Source: Gammaproteobacteria bacterium (GTDB lineage Bacteria > Pseudomonadota > Gammaproteobacteria > Steroidobacterales > GCA-2729495). From it: DNA of 42,979 bases. Below the pieces are notes generated by a model, which made no database searches, had not been told where the DNA came from, and saw nothing but the letters and a program-made list of their open reading frames with translations. Numbering within the stretch: position 1 is the first letter of the stretch; each line of letters starts with the position of its first letter. A program made the translations under genes and the position numbers. Below are positions 21,468 to 31,773 of this stretch, piece after piece. The stretch covers positions 1 to 42,979 of the forward strand of contig VGVH01000021.1 of the NCBI GenBank assembly GCA_016874095.1, in the 5' to 3' direction.

Positions 21468-23312
21468 TCAGACCGGCAGGCTTTCCAGGCGCCGGCCGCC
21501 CCAGATTGCATTGACCAGGGAACGGCTTACCACGACGGCGGTGAACACCGAGGTGAAGATGCCCAGGCACAGCACCACCGCGAAGCCCTTGATGGGGCCC
21601 GTGCCGAACGCAAACAGCACGAGGCCGGCGATCAGCGTCGTGACGTTGGAGTCGAGAATCGTCGCGAACGCCTTGTCGTAGCCGGCATGGATGGCGGCCT
21701 GCGGCGAATTGCCATTGCGCAGTTCCTCGCGGATGCGCTCGTTGACCAGCACGTTGGCGTCGACGGCCATGCCGATCGTGAGCACGACGCCGGCAATGCC
21801 CGGCAGGGACAGCGACGCCTGCAGGAGCGAGACCAGCGCCCCCAACAGGATCACGTTGGCGAGCAATGCCAGGTTGGCGACCAGGCCGAAACCGCGGTAA
21901 TAGATCGCCATGAAGATCGCGACAAGCACGAGACCGAGGACGAGCGCGTCCTGGCCTTTCTCGATGTTGTCGCGGCCTAGGCTGGGACCCACGGTGCGCT
22001 CCTCGATCTTGTAGACCGGTGCCGCCAGGGCGCCGGCCCTGAGCAACAACGCGAGATCGCGTGCCTCGTTGACGTCGAGGCCCGTGATCTGGAACTGGCT
22101 GGAGAAGACACCGCGGATGACCGCCGTGCTGATGACTTCCTTCTTCTCGCGCGGCACCTCGACCGACTTGCCGTCGCGGACGACCTTCTCGCGCTTCTGC
22201 TCGACGAAGACCACGGCCATGGGCTTGTTGAGGTTCGCCTTGGTGACGTCGAGCATCTCCCGCCCGCCCTTGGCGTCGAGGCGCACGGAAACCGCCGGCT
22301 GGCCCTGATCGAAGGTCTGCGCGGCATCGACCAGCTGGTCGCCCGTGACGATCAGGCGGCGCTTGAGCAGGAGCGGCTGGCCGCCGCGGTCCTTGTAGAG
22401 CTCGCAGCCGACCGGCGCCCGGCCCGTGCGCTCGGCCTCGACCGGGTTGCCCTGGTCGCAGACGAGGCGGAACTCGAGGGTCGCCGTGGCGCCCAGCACC
22501 CGCTCGGCCTGGTTCGGGTCCTTGACGCCGGGCAGCTGCACGACAATGCGGTCGACGCCCTGGCGCTGCACGATCGGCTCGGACACGCCCAGTTCGCTCA
22601 CGCGATTGCGCAGGGTGACGGTGTTCTGCTCGATCGCGAAATTCTGCCGCTCGACGATCTGCGCCTCGGTGATGCGGGCAACTATGGCCGCCCCCTCGTC
22701 GCGGGATTCGGTCGCGAGGTCGATGCGGTTGTCGAATTCGCGCAGCACGTCCTCGGCGCGCTCAGCGTCGGCGGCATCGGGCAGTTCGACGACGATGCGC
22801 TCGCCGTCGATGCGGACGCTGCGACGGATACGCTCGTCCCGCAGGAGCTTGCTGAAGTCCGCGGCGTAACGTTCGCGGTACTGGGCCAGCGCCTTGTCCA
22901 TGTCGACCTGGAACAGGAAGTGCACGCCGCCGCGCAGGTCCAGCCCGAGGCTGATCGGCTGCACCCCCGTCCAGGCGAGCCAGGCGGGTGTTCGCGGCGC
23001 ATAGGTCAGGGCCACGTTGTAGTCGTCGCCGAGCGCCGCGCGCACCTGGTCACCGACCGTGATCTGGTCGACCGAGGACGCGAGCCTGACGATGAGCCGC
23101 CCTTCCTTCGTCTCCATGGTGCCGCCACCGGCTGCCGTGCCGGCAAGCCGGCTTTCGATATCGCGGGCCTGGTCGGCGCCGATCTCGGTGCCGTCGTTGC
23201 GGCCGATCTGCAGCGCCTCGTCCTCGCCGTAGAGGTTCGGCAGGACGATGACGATGCCTACGAGCATCACCAGTCCGACCAGGACGTTTTTCCACCGTGG
23301 GTTCTGGTTCAT
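21468..23312 (-). CDS. secD: Protein translocase subunit SecD
   Basis: Larger partner of SecF. The 614-residue protein starts MNQNPRWKNVLVGLVM, has a large periplasmic region with LGLDLRGGVHFLFQVD and LPGVKDPNQAERVLG, and a C-terminal block of membrane helices with LPGIAGVVLTIGMAVDANVL, then NERIREELR. The in-frame extension to 23366 overlaps yajC and is rejected. It is preceded by yajC (16-bp gap) and followed by secF, the conserved yajC-secD-secF order. Confidence 0.97.
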   Translation of the reverse strand: MNQNPRWKNVLVGLVMLVGIVIVLPNLYGEDEALQIGRNDGTEIGADQARDIESRLAGTAAGGGTMETKEGRLIVRLASSVDQITVGDQVRAALGDDYNVALTYAPRTPAWLAWTGVQPISLGLDLRGGVHFLFQVDMDKALAQYRERYAADFSKLLRDERIRRSVRIDGERIVVELPDAADAERAEDVLREFDNRIDLATESRDEGAAIVARITEAQIVERQNFAIEQNTVTLRNRVSELGVSEPIVQRQGVDRIVVQLPGVKDPNQAERVLGATATLEFRLVCDQGNPVEAERTGRAPVGCELYKDRGGQPLLLKRRLIVTGDQLVDAAQTFDQGQPAVSVRLDAKGGREMLDVTKANLNKPMAVVFVEQKREKVVRDGKSVEVPREKKEVISTAVIRGVFSSQFQITGLDVNEARDLALLLRAGALAAPVYKIEERTVGPSLGRDNIEKGQDALVLGLVLVAIFMAIYYRGFGLVANLALLANVILLGALVSLLQASLSLPGIAGVVLTIGMAVDANVLVNERIREELRNGNSPQAAIHAGYDKAFATILDSNVTTLIAGLVLFAFGTGPIKGFAVVLCLGIFTSVFTAVVVSRSLVNAIWGGRRLESLPV

Positions 23313-23328
23313 CGCTCGGGCAACCTGC

Positions 23329-23655
23329 TCAGGCGCTCTTGATCGTGCCCTTGGGCACCACGGCACTGATCGTGTGCCGCTGCACCTTTACCCGCACGCT
23401 ATCGGCAATCTCGACTTCGACGAATTGCTCGCTGAGCTCTGTCACGCGGCCGAGAACGCCGCCGGCAGTGACGATCTCGTCCCCCGCCGCCAGCTTCGCC
23501 ACCATTTCGCGGTGTTCCTTCTGCCGCTTCGTCTGCGGCCTGATCAGGAAGAAATAGAAGACGACGAATACGAGCACGAGCGGAAGCATCGACAGCAGCG
23601 GGTCCGCCGGCTGGCCAGCACCCTGCGCCCAGGCATCCTCGACGATGAAGCCCAT
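23329..23655 (-). CDS. yajC: Sec translocon accessory protein YajC
   Basis: Small single-span membrane protein associated with SecDF. The 108-residue product has a short N-terminus, one hydrophobic segment (MLPLVLVFVVFYFFLIRPQ) and the cytoplasmic KRQKEHREMVAKLAAGDEIV and GGVLGRV motifs typical of the family. It lies 42 bp downstream of tgt and 16 bp upstream of secD. A possible promoter overlaps the tgt stop. Confidence 0.96.
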   Translation of the reverse strand: MGFIVEDAWAQGAGQPADPLLSMLPLVLVFVVFYFFLIRPQTKRQKEHREMVAKLAAGDEIVTAGGVLGRVTELSEQFVEVEIADSVRVKVQRHTISAVVPKGTIKSA

Positions 23656-23693
23656 GGGGTCCTCTCGAAAGTGGGGCCGGAAAAAGGCTGCGT

Positions 23694-25874
<2,181 letters not shown>

Positions 25875-25899
25875 GGCGGCGCATTCTACCGGTCGCGCG

Positions 25900-25929
25900 T
25901 GGACGCTCCGGCGAGGCACCGTGTATTCT
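25900..25929 (+). promoter_or_regulatory. Candidate promoter of tRNA-Leu
   Basis: TGGACG (25900-25905), an 18-bp spacer and TATTCT (25924-25929) precede the tRNA 5' end at 25941 by 11 bp, a sensible distance for a short-leader tRNA transcript. Both boxes are imperfect. Confidence 0.4.
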
Positions 25930-25940
25930 TGCCGGTCCGC

Positions 25941-26027
25941 GCCGGGATGGCGGAATTGGTAGACGCGGCGGACTCAAAATCCGTTGGTGGTGACACCGTG
26001 TGGGTTCAAGTCCCTCTCCCGGCACCA
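25941..26027 (+). tRNA. tRNA-Leu (anticodon CAA)
   Basis: 87 nt including an encoded CCA. The acceptor stem pairs GCCGGGA with TCCCGGC. The D region reads TGGCGGAATTGGTAGACGC, the anticodon loop CTCAAAA sits on a five-pair stem (with one G-T pair) and gives anticodon CAA for codon TTG, a long variable arm of class II type follows, and the T loop is GGTTCAAGTCC. The identity is clear from the leucine-type D region and variable arm. Confidence 0.97.
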
Positions 26028-26046
26028 CGACTACTGGACGCCTCGA

Positions 26047-26180
26047 TCAGCCCTCCTCGCAGCCGCGCAGCAGGCGCTCGGCCCGCGCGAGATGCGGCCG
26101 GTCGACCATGCGGCCGTCCAGCGTCGTCGCGCCGTCGATCGCTGGAACCTGCAGCGCGCCGGCGGCCAGCAGAACCAGGG
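26047..26180 (-). pseudogene. Remnant of a CitE/HpcH-type CoA-ester lyase C-terminus
   Basis: On the minus strand about 40 codons read [14 protein letters not shown], then [30 protein letters not shown] and a TGA at 26047-26049. The segment [19 protein letters not shown] looks like the C-terminal helix of citrate-lyase-beta-like aldolases (family pattern DGxMxDxPxxxxAxxxL). No upstream part of such a gene follows; the sequence instead joins an mccB fragment on the opposite strand near 26180. The end lies 20 bp from the tRNA. Recognition rests on a short stretch, so confidence is moderate. Confidence 0.45.
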
Positions 26181-26579
26181 CCCGCACATGGGCTCTACGG
26201 CGGCGAAGTGCCCGCGGCGGGCATGGTCTGTGGCGTCGGCAGCGTCAGCGGCGTGGACTGCATGATTGTTGCAAACGACGCCACGGTGAAAGGCGGCACT
26301 TACTACCCGCTCATCGTGAAGATGCACCGCCGCGCCCAGGAAATCGCCCTCGAGAACCACCTGACCTGCATCTACCTCGTGGACTCGGGTGGTGCCTACC
26401 TGCCGCTGATCGCGTTGCTGCGCCAGATCGCGGCTCGACTCAACCGCGCCTTGACCGCTTCGACGAGCAGTCCCACCCGTACTACGGCAGCGCGGCTCTG
26501 GAACGACGGCGTCATCAGCCCGCTCGACACGCGCCGCGTACTGGCCCAGGAGTCGCCGGGCAGCATCCTCCGCCTCTAG
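26175..26579 (+). pseudogene. Decayed 3-methylcrotonyl-CoA carboxylase beta subunit (mccB remnant)
   Basis: The plus frame holds two unmistakable pieces of the carboxyltransferase subunit of methylcrotonyl-CoA carboxylase. The first, about 26180-26405, reads [35 protein letters not shown] and [12 protein letters not shown], near the family N-terminal third. The second, about 26450-26545, is the family C-terminal segment, [12 protein letters not shown] in one frame continuing after a frameshift near 26490 as [19 protein letters not shown]. Some 300 or more middle residues are missing, as is the true N-terminus, and no start or ribosome-binding site is evident. A leucine-degradation gene was therefore lost by internal deletion and frameshift, beside a tRNA gene. 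Confidence 0.75.
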
Positions 26580-26655
26580 CCGACACGCGACGTTACTGCG
26601 GGAACCATGCGGGCCGCCGCGGCCTCGGTCGCCGAAGTCCGGTACGATGCCCCGC

Positions 26656-27921
26656 ATGAAGTCAGGTGTCACAGCACTGCGCTCGTTGGCAACGCTGCTC
26701 ACGCTGGCAGGATCTGCCGCGGTCGCTGACCCGGCGAACCTGGCGGCGGGACCGTGGCGTGGCGAGATCGGGCTGAACGGACAGATGGTGCCGTTCAACT
26801 TCGAGGTCATCCGGGAAAGCGGCAGCCTCGCTGTCCATTACCTCAACGGCGCCGAACGGATGCCGGTGGAACTGGTGAGCGCCGACGGGAATTCGCTCGC
26901 TTTCGATTTCCCGTCGTTTGCGGCCACGCTGCGCGCCACTCATGACGGATCGTCGATGCGCGGAACCATCGGCCTCCTACGGCAGAATTCCCGCCACGAA
27001 TTGCCCTTCTCCGCACGCCAGGGACCGCGATACCGCTTCTTCGCCACTCCTTCGCAGAAGCCTGACCGGGTCGACGGCATCTGGTCGATGACCATCAGCG
27101 ACCCGACCGATGGTGACGAAGAAGCGGCAATCGCCACTTTCACGCAGCAGGGCGCCGCACTCGCAGGCAGCGTGCTGACGGCAACGGGAGACCAGCGCTA
27201 CCTGGCTGGCGAAATGCGCGACTCAACGCTGCTGCTTTCCGCCTTCGATGGCGGCGGGGTACGGCTGTGGCGTGGCGAACTCGGCGCGGATGGAGTACTG
27301 CGCGGCACCCTGGATACCGTGACCTCGGTCGCGACGCCGTGGATCGCGCGGCGCGACGCCAACGCTGCGCTTGGCGACCCGCGGACCATGACCGGCATGA
27401 AAGCCGGAGCCGGCCCTCTCGCCTTCAGCTACCCCGACATGGACGGCCGTAACGTGTCACTGGCTGATGCGGCATACGACGGGAAAGTGGTGCTCGTTAT
27501 CCTCGCGGGCAGCTGGTGCGCCACCTGTCACGACGAAGCCCGGGTCATGGGGCCGATATACGCCGAGTACGCAAGCCGCGGCCTCGAAGTCCTGTATCTC
27601 ATGTATGAATACACGGCTGACTTCGCGGCGGCGAAACCGCAGCTGTCGGCCTGGCGCCGCCGATTCGCCATCGAGCACCCGATGCTTTTCGTCGGCGACA
27701 CGGGCCGCGACACCCGCGGCCGCAGCCTGCCGATGCTCACCGACGTGGTCGCGTTCCCGACGACGATCTTCGTGGATCGAGCCGGACAGGTGCGGACCAT
27801 ACTCACCTCGTTTCCAGGACCGGCAACCGGAGAACCGCACGAAGCCTACAAGCGGGACTTCCGCCGGACGGTCGAGGCACTTCTGGCGGAGCCGCCGCCG
27901 GCCAACAGCAGGACCGGATGA
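26656..27921 (+). CDS. Exported thioredoxin-fold (TlpA/ResA-like) protein with long N-terminal domain
   Basis: The 421-residue protein has a signal peptide (MKSGVTALRSLATLLTLAGS, probable cut near AVA-DP), then about 220 residues rich in beta strands with no domain I recognise (WRGEIGLNGQMVPFNFEVI, IWSMTISDPTDGDEE), then a C-terminal TlpA/AhpC-type thioredoxin domain with the redox motif SWCATC (Cys288 and Cys291 from this start) and the cis-proline region VVAFPTTIFVD. It should act in the periplasm as a thiol-disulfide protein. An ATG 9 bp upstream (26647) is also possible. Its stop overlaps the Nudix gene start by 4 bp, suggesting co-translation. The substrate is unknown. Confidence 0.85.
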   Translation: MKSGVTALRSLATLLTLAGSAAVADPANLAAGPWRGEIGLNGQMVPFNFEVIRESGSLAVHYLNGAERMPVELVSADGNSLAFDFPSFAATLRATHDGSSMRGTIGLLRQNSRHELPFSARQGPRYRFFATPSQKPDRVDGIWSMTISDPTDGDEEAAIATFTQQGAALAGSVLTATGDQRYLAGEMRDSTLLLSAFDGGGVRLWRGELGADGVLRGTLDTVTSVATPWIARRDANAALGDPRTMTGMKAGAGPLAFSYPDMDGRNVSLADAAYDGKVVLVILAGSWCATCHDEARVMGPIYAEYASRGLEVLYLMYEYTADFAAAKPQLSAWRRRFAIEHPMLFVGDTGRDTRGRSLPMLTDVVAFPTTIFVDRAGQVRTILTSFPGPATGEPHEAYKRDFRRTVEALLAEPPPANSRTG

Positions 27922-28475
27922 GCATGAGCCGCATCAGTCATTGCACCCGGTGCGGGCATGCCGTTGCCCATGTGGTGCCCGATGGCGACAACCGCGAGCG
28001 GGCCGTCTGCCGGTCCTGCGGCCACATCGAATACCAGAACCCGCGGATCGTCGTCGGCTGCGTGGTGGAGCACGACGGCGCGATTCTGCTCTGCCGGCGG
28101 GCGATCGAACCCCGCCGCGGCTACTGGACAGTACCGGCTGGTTTCATGGAGCTTGGGGAAAGCATGGGCGACGCGGCGCGTCGTGAGACCTGGGAAGAGG
28201 CGGAAGCCGAGGTCGAGCTGGGCGAGATGATCGCTGCAGTCGATGTCGTCCATGCAGGGCAGGTCCATGTCTTCTTCCGCGGACGCATGGCCACGCCGTC
28301 GTTCGGCGCTGGCGTCGAAACGATCGAAAGCCGGCTCATCGCGCCGGTCGACATCCCCTGGGACGAAATCGCGTTTCCCAGCGTGCGGATCGCACTCGAG
28401 GAATTCCTGCAGGCAACAGCCGGCATCACCCGGCCGGTCCACCTGGCAACGGCGCCACGCTACCGCTTCGAGTAG
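27918..28475 (+). CDS. Nudix hydrolase with N-terminal zinc ribbon
   Basis: A 185-residue cytosolic pyrophosphohydrolase acting on nucleoside diphosphates linked to another moiety. The N-terminus is a zinc ribbon (CTRC at 9-12, CRSC at 31-34), followed by a Nudix domain with box GFMELGESMGDAARRETWEE; the glycine that normally follows the EE-x pair is Glu here, but the R-E and E-E metal-site residues are intact. A C-terminal extension completes it. This zinc-ribbon architecture is common among proteobacterial Nudix proteins of uncertain substrate; NADH or ADP-ribose are possibilities. It overlaps the upstream thioredoxin-like gene by 4 bp. Confidence 0.9.
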   Translation: MSMSRISHCTRCGHAVAHVVPDGDNRERAVCRSCGHIEYQNPRIVVGCVVEHDGAILLCRRAIEPRRGYWTVPAGFMELGESMGDAARRETWEEAEAEVELGEMIAAVDVVHAGQVHVFFRGRMATPSFGAGVETIESRLIAPVDIPWDEIAFPSVRIALEEFLQATAGITRPVHLATAPRYRFE

Positions 28476-28529
28476 GCGGCTGCGGCGAATCGCCCGGGCG
28501 GCGAATAGCCGCGTCAGCCGAAATAGTCA

Positions 28530-28557
28530 TTGATTTTCCGTGCGAAATCCCTACATT
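28530..28557 (+). promoter_or_regulatory. Candidate sigma70 promoter of fdxA
   Basis: TTGATT (28530-28535), a 16-bp spacer and TACATT (28552-28557) lie in an AT-rich patch that stands out from the GC-rich surroundings, about 50 bp before the fdxA start. A TAGGAG ribosome-binding site follows at about 28595-28600. Confidence 0.45.
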
Positions 28558-28606
28558 AGCGCGGCTCGCCGGGCGGCCCTCGCCCGTCCGGGTTTAGGAG
28601 ATCCGC

Positions 28607-28930
28607 ATGACGTTCGTCGTCACCGAGAAGTGCATCAAGTGCAAGTACATGGACTGCGTGGAAGTCTGTCCCGTGGACTGCTTCCACGTGGGACCGAACA
28701 TGCTGGTGATCGATCCGGACGAGTGCATCGACTGCACCCTGTGCGAGCCGGAGTGCCCGGTCGAGGCCATTCTGTCTGAAGACGAGGTGCCTGCCGATCA
28801 GCAGCACTTCAAGGCGCTGAACGCCGAACTTGCGAAGAAGTGGCCCGTGATCACCGAAGCGGGCACGCCCCCCGCCGATGCCGACGACTGGACGAAGGTC
28901 GAAGGGAAGCTCCAGTATCTGGAGCGCTGA
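28607..28930 (+). CDS. fdxA: Seven-iron ferredoxin FdxA
   Basis: Low-potential electron carrier of the Azotobacter ferredoxin I type with one 3Fe-4S and one 4Fe-4S cluster. In the 107-residue product Cys9, Cys17 and Cys50 fit the 3Fe-4S site and Cys21, Cys40, Cys43 and Cys46 the 4Fe-4S site; the additional Cys12 and Cys25 are also present in the family. The C-terminal [17 protein letters not shown], then KVEGK, is characteristic. Good ribosome-binding site. It is convergent with dsbC, the ends being 13 bp apart. Confidence 0.95.
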   Translation: MTFVVTEKCIKCKYMDCVEVCPVDCFHVGPNMLVIDPDECIDCTLCEPECPVEAILSEDEVPADQQHFKALNAELAKKWPVITEAGTPPADADDWTKVEGKLQYLER

Positions 28931-28943
28931 AACGCCTGGCGCG

Positions 28944-29660
28944 TCAGCCGGGCCTCGCGTTCTCGAGTATGCCGGCGAGTTCTTCGACAGGCACGTAGCC
29001 AGGCACCAGCTCCCCGCTGTCCGTGATGATGGCAGGCGTGCCCTGCACGCCGAGCTCGATGCCCAGCGAGTAATGCTGCTGCACCGGATTCGGGTTGCAG
29101 GCGGGGCCTGACAGAACCTCGCCACGCTTGGAACGGGTAATGGCGTCGTTGCGGTTCTTCGCGCACCAGACCTGCTCGGCCTTGGTCCAGCTCTCGGTCT
29201 TCGGGCCGCTGCGCGGGAAGAACAGATAGCGCACACGGATGCCGCGGTCCAGGTACTGGTCCATCTCACGGTGCAGCTTGCGGCAGTAACCGCAATCGAT
29301 GTCCGTGAACACCGTGATGGTGTGCTTCACCTGGCGCGGCGAGAAGACGATCATCCTGCCGTCGCCGACTTCGTTGATCGCCGCCAGTCGCGCGCCGGAC
29401 CGGCGCTGTTCGGTGACGTTGACGTTGGAGGACAGGTCGATGATGTCGCCGCGCAGCAGGTACTTGCCGTCGGCCGACACATAGGCGACTTGCGGCCCGA
29501 GGCGGAGCTCGAACAGCCCCGGGATCGGCGACGGCCGGATCTGGTCCGCGCGCACCTCGGGCAGCGTCCGGGCGAGCTCCTTCTGGATGGACTCCGCCTC
29601 GCCAGTAGCCTGCGCCGCCAGGGCAATCAACAATGCGGGAATCAGGGCGAGCAGCCGCAT
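28944..29660 (-). CDS. dsbC: Periplasmic thiol:disulfide isomerase DsbC
   Basis: Corrects wrong disulfide bonds in exported proteins. The 238-residue product has a signal peptide (MRLLALIPALLIALAAQA), an N-terminal dimerisation domain (LRGDIIDLSSNVNVTE) and a thioredoxin domain with active site CGYC (Cys123, Cys126), a second cysteine pair (VWCAKN, GPACN) and the cis-proline loop GVQGTPAI. It lies downstream of xerD on the same strand, a conserved gammaproteobacterial pairing (78-bp gap). Confidence 0.95.
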   Translation of the reverse strand: MRLLALIPALLIALAAQATGEAESIQKELARTLPEVRADQIRPSPIPGLFELRLGPQVAYVSADGKYLLRGDIIDLSSNVNVTEQRRSGARLAAINEVGDGRMIVFSPRQVKHTITVFTDIDCGYCRKLHREMDQYLDRGIRVRYLFFPRSGPKTESWTKAEQVWCAKNRNDAITRSKRGEVLSGPACNPNPVQQHYSLGIELGVQGTPAIITDSGELVPGYVPVEELAGILENARPG

Positions 29661-29738
29661 GCCATCTCCACGAGTCGCGGGAAACCCGCGGCGATCTCAC
29701 CGCGGACGACGCATGGTAGCACGGCCGGCCGCGCGGCC

Positions 29739-30686
29739 TCAGCCGCGCGGATGGTGCTGTGCGTGCATTTCCTTCATGCGCTCGCGGGCGACATGCGTGT
29801 AGATCTGCGTGGTCGACAGGTCGCTGTGGCCAAGCAGCATCTGCACGACACGCAGGTCGGCGCCGTTGTTCAGCAGGTGCGTCGCAAAGGCGTGACGCAG
29901 TGTGTGCGGAGACAGCTTGCCGAGGATGTCCGCCTTCCTGGCATAGCGCTTGATGATGTGCCAGAACGCCTGGCGCGTCATGCGGTCGCCGCGCCGCGTC
30001 GGAAACAGGTACTCGGTCTGGCGATCCAGGAGAATTTCCACGCGCGGGCCGTTCAAGAATTCGCGCAGCCACTTCTGCGCCTCGTCGCCGATCGGAATCA
30101 GCCGCTCTCGGTCGCCTTTGCCACGGACACGGAGCACGCCCTGGTTCAGGTTGATCTGGGCCTGGCGCAGGTTGATCAGTTCCGAGACCCGCAGTCCCGT
30201 CGCGTAAAGGACCTCGAGCATGGCGCGATCGCGATTGCCGATCGCGTCGTGGATGTCCGGGGCATTGAGCAGGGCTTCGACTTCGCCCTCCGTCAGCAAC
30301 TGCGGCAGCGAGCGGCCGATTTTCGGCATGTCGATCTTGAGCGTGGGATCTTCCGCGATGACGCCCTCGCGCAGCAGGAACCGGTAGAAGCGGCGGAAGC
30401 TGGACAACTGTCGTGCGGTCGAGCGCGGCTTCGCGCCTTCCTTGGAACGCCAGGCGATGAACGCGAGCAGGTCGGCGCGCGCAGAATAGATCATGCTCTT
30501 GTCGCGCTGCGCCAGCCAGCGCTGCAGGGAGAGCAGGTCCGCCCGGTAGGCGCCGAGGGTATTCGCCGAGAGGCCCCGCTCCATCCAGATCGAGTCGAGG
30601 AACTTGTCGATGACCGCTTCGGTCGAGTCCGCCCGTGCATTAGCACCGGCCACCGTGTTGACAGACGTCGGGGACATTATGGGCAT
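29739..30686 (-). CDS. xerD: Site-specific tyrosine recombinase XerD
   Basis: Resolves chromosome dimers at dif with XerC and FtsK. The 315-residue product has the SAM-like DNA-binding N-terminus (VIDKFLDSIWMERGLSANTL) and the catalytic residues Arg166 (ATGLRVSEL), Lys190, His261 and Arg264 (HTLRHAF), His287 (LGHSDLSTTQ) and Tyr296. An ATG at 30677 is an alternative start; a GGAG lies just before the first ATG. The dsbC neighbour supports XerD over XerC or an integrase. Confidence 0.94.
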   Translation of the reverse strand: MPIMSPTSVNTVAGANARADSTEAVIDKFLDSIWMERGLSANTLGAYRADLLSLQRWLAQRDKSMIYSARADLLAFIAWRSKEGAKPRSTARQLSSFRRFYRFLLREGVIAEDPTLKIDMPKIGRSLPQLLTEGEVEALLNAPDIHDAIGNRDRAMLEVLYATGLRVSELINLRQAQINLNQGVLRVRGKGDRERLIPIGDEAQKWLREFLNGPRVEILLDRQTEYLFPTRRGDRMTRQAFWHIIKRYARKADILGKLSPHTLRHAFATHLLNNGADLRVVQMLLGHSDLSTTQIYTHVARERMKEMHAQHHPRG

Positions 30687-30955
30687 TTACTCCGCTTTCG
30701 CAGGCCTGTTGCCGCCATGGCCCGCCCGTCCCTGGACTGGTCCGCCGGACGGATTGAAGCCGCGCAGGCTGCGTGCCGATAATCTGCTCGGCAGGCCCGG
30801 CGACCCTTTCCCTGACGGGCCGCCCGGCAGGCGGGGCCCCTCAGTTGTCCGGTCGTAGCGGATGCTGAGCGGGAGTATGCGCGGCAAGCTTTTGCCTTAG
30901 CGTGACTGCACTCACAAATCCTTCAACGGGTTACATAAATTTCGTTTTTGACAGA
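30687..30955. other. Intergenic region between divergent xerD and the acyltransferase gene
   Basis: About 270 bp with no gene I can support. The first 150 bp are very GC-rich with imperfect inverted repeats (for example GGGCCGCC paired with GGCGG and CCC around 30818-30843). A short hairpin GGCAA-GCTT-TTGCC sits at 30883-30896, and the last 45 bp are AT-rich and probably contain the acyltransferase promoter. A 66-codon minus-strand reading frame ending at the xerD start has no recognisable protein character. Confidence 0.4.
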
Positions 30956-31678
30956 ATGCGGCCCCATCCCTCCATTGCCGATCGCCTCTACGGCGCCCTG
31001 AGCTGGCTTGCGTTCCTGGCGGTCTCCCTGCCCCTGGTGGCGGTCCTCTGCGTCCTGCCGGGGGAAGACCGGCGGCGCCGGGCCGCCCGGCTCGCGGCGC
31101 GGACCTGGGTCACGCTATCCGGCTGCAGTCTGGCCGTGCGGGGCCTGGAGAACCTGCCCCCCGACTCCTGCATCGTCGCCGCCAACCACGCGAGCTACCT
31201 CGACGGACTCCTGTTGACCGCCGTGCTGCCACCGAGGTTCGCCTTCGTCATCAAGCGGGAGATGACGCAGGTTCCCGTTGCCCATTTCCTGCTGAGGCGC
31301 ATCGGCTCCCAGTTCGTCGAACGCTTCGATACCCGCCGTGGAGCGACCGACGCACGACGGGTACTGGCGCTGGCGGAGGCGCGCCAATGCCTGGCCTTTT
31401 TCCCCGAAGGCACATTCCATGCGGAACCCGGACTGCGGCGCTTCCAGAACGGCGCCTTTGCGGCAGCCGTGCGGGGCAACGTGCCCGTAGTGCCCGTCGC
31501 GATTATCGGCACCCGGGACATGTTGCCGGCGGACGCCTGGCTGCCACGTCGGCGCCCGCTTGTCGTTATCGTCAAACCAGCGGTTCGCCATAACGGCGAG
31601 CATGACGCGGTGGCTGCATTGCGCAAGGCATGCCGCAGCAGCATCCTGATGGATCTGGGTGAGCCCGATCTCACCTGA
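30956..31678 (+). CDS. 1-acyl-sn-glycerol-3-phosphate acyltransferase-like (PlsC family)
   Basis: Membrane-associated acyltransferase that would acylate lysophosphatidate or a related lipid. The 240-residue product has an N-terminal hydrophobic segment (LSWLAFLAVSLPLVAVLCVL) and the family motifs NHASYLD (His78, Asp83) and FPEGTF, then PVVPVAIIGTRDMLP. I start at the ATG at 30956; a GTG at 30902 would add 18 residues but covers the AT-rich stretch likely to be the promoter. It is followed 95 bp later by a thiolase gene. The family is certain, the acceptor lipid is not. Confidence 0.9.
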   Translation: MRPHPSIADRLYGALSWLAFLAVSLPLVAVLCVLPGEDRRRRAARLAARTWVTLSGCSLAVRGLENLPPDSCIVAANHASYLDGLLLTAVLPPRFAFVIKREMTQVPVAHFLLRRIGSQFVERFDTRRGATDARRVLALAEARQCLAFFPEGTFHAEPGLRRFQNGAFAAAVRGNVPVVPVAIIGTRDMLPADAWLPRRRPLVVIVKPAVRHNGEHDAVAALRKACRSSILMDLGEPDLT

Positions 31679-31690
31679 GAGGGCTGCGCC

Positions 31691-31719
31691 TTGGCGTGGT
31701 CTTTTTTGCACCGCATAAT
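31691..31719 (+). promoter_or_regulatory. Candidate sigma70 promoter of the thiolase gene
   Basis: TTGGCG (31691-31696), exactly 17 bp, then CATAAT (31714-31719), about 55 bp before the thiolase ATG. The spacer contains a T6 run. This is among the better-looking sigma70 promoters in the window. Confidence 0.5.
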
Positions 31720-31773
31720 CCGGGCGACCGCGCGCAGGCCACCCGCCCGAATTTTTCTTTGCCAGACAGGTAA

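Noticed and set aside
25941-26650. Integrated mobile element at tRNA-Leu
   Set aside because: No integrase, no direct repeat of the tRNA 3' end and no phage-like gene is visible; only gene remnants are present.
29739-30686. Phage-type integrase
   Set aside because: The recombinase has XerD-typical sequence throughout and the conserved dsbC neighbour, so it is the housekeeping enzyme.
30687-30887. 66-codon minus-strand frame ending exactly at the xerD start
   Set aside because: Pro/Gly/Arg-rich, no family resemblance, no ribosome-binding site; likely chance in GC-rich DNA.
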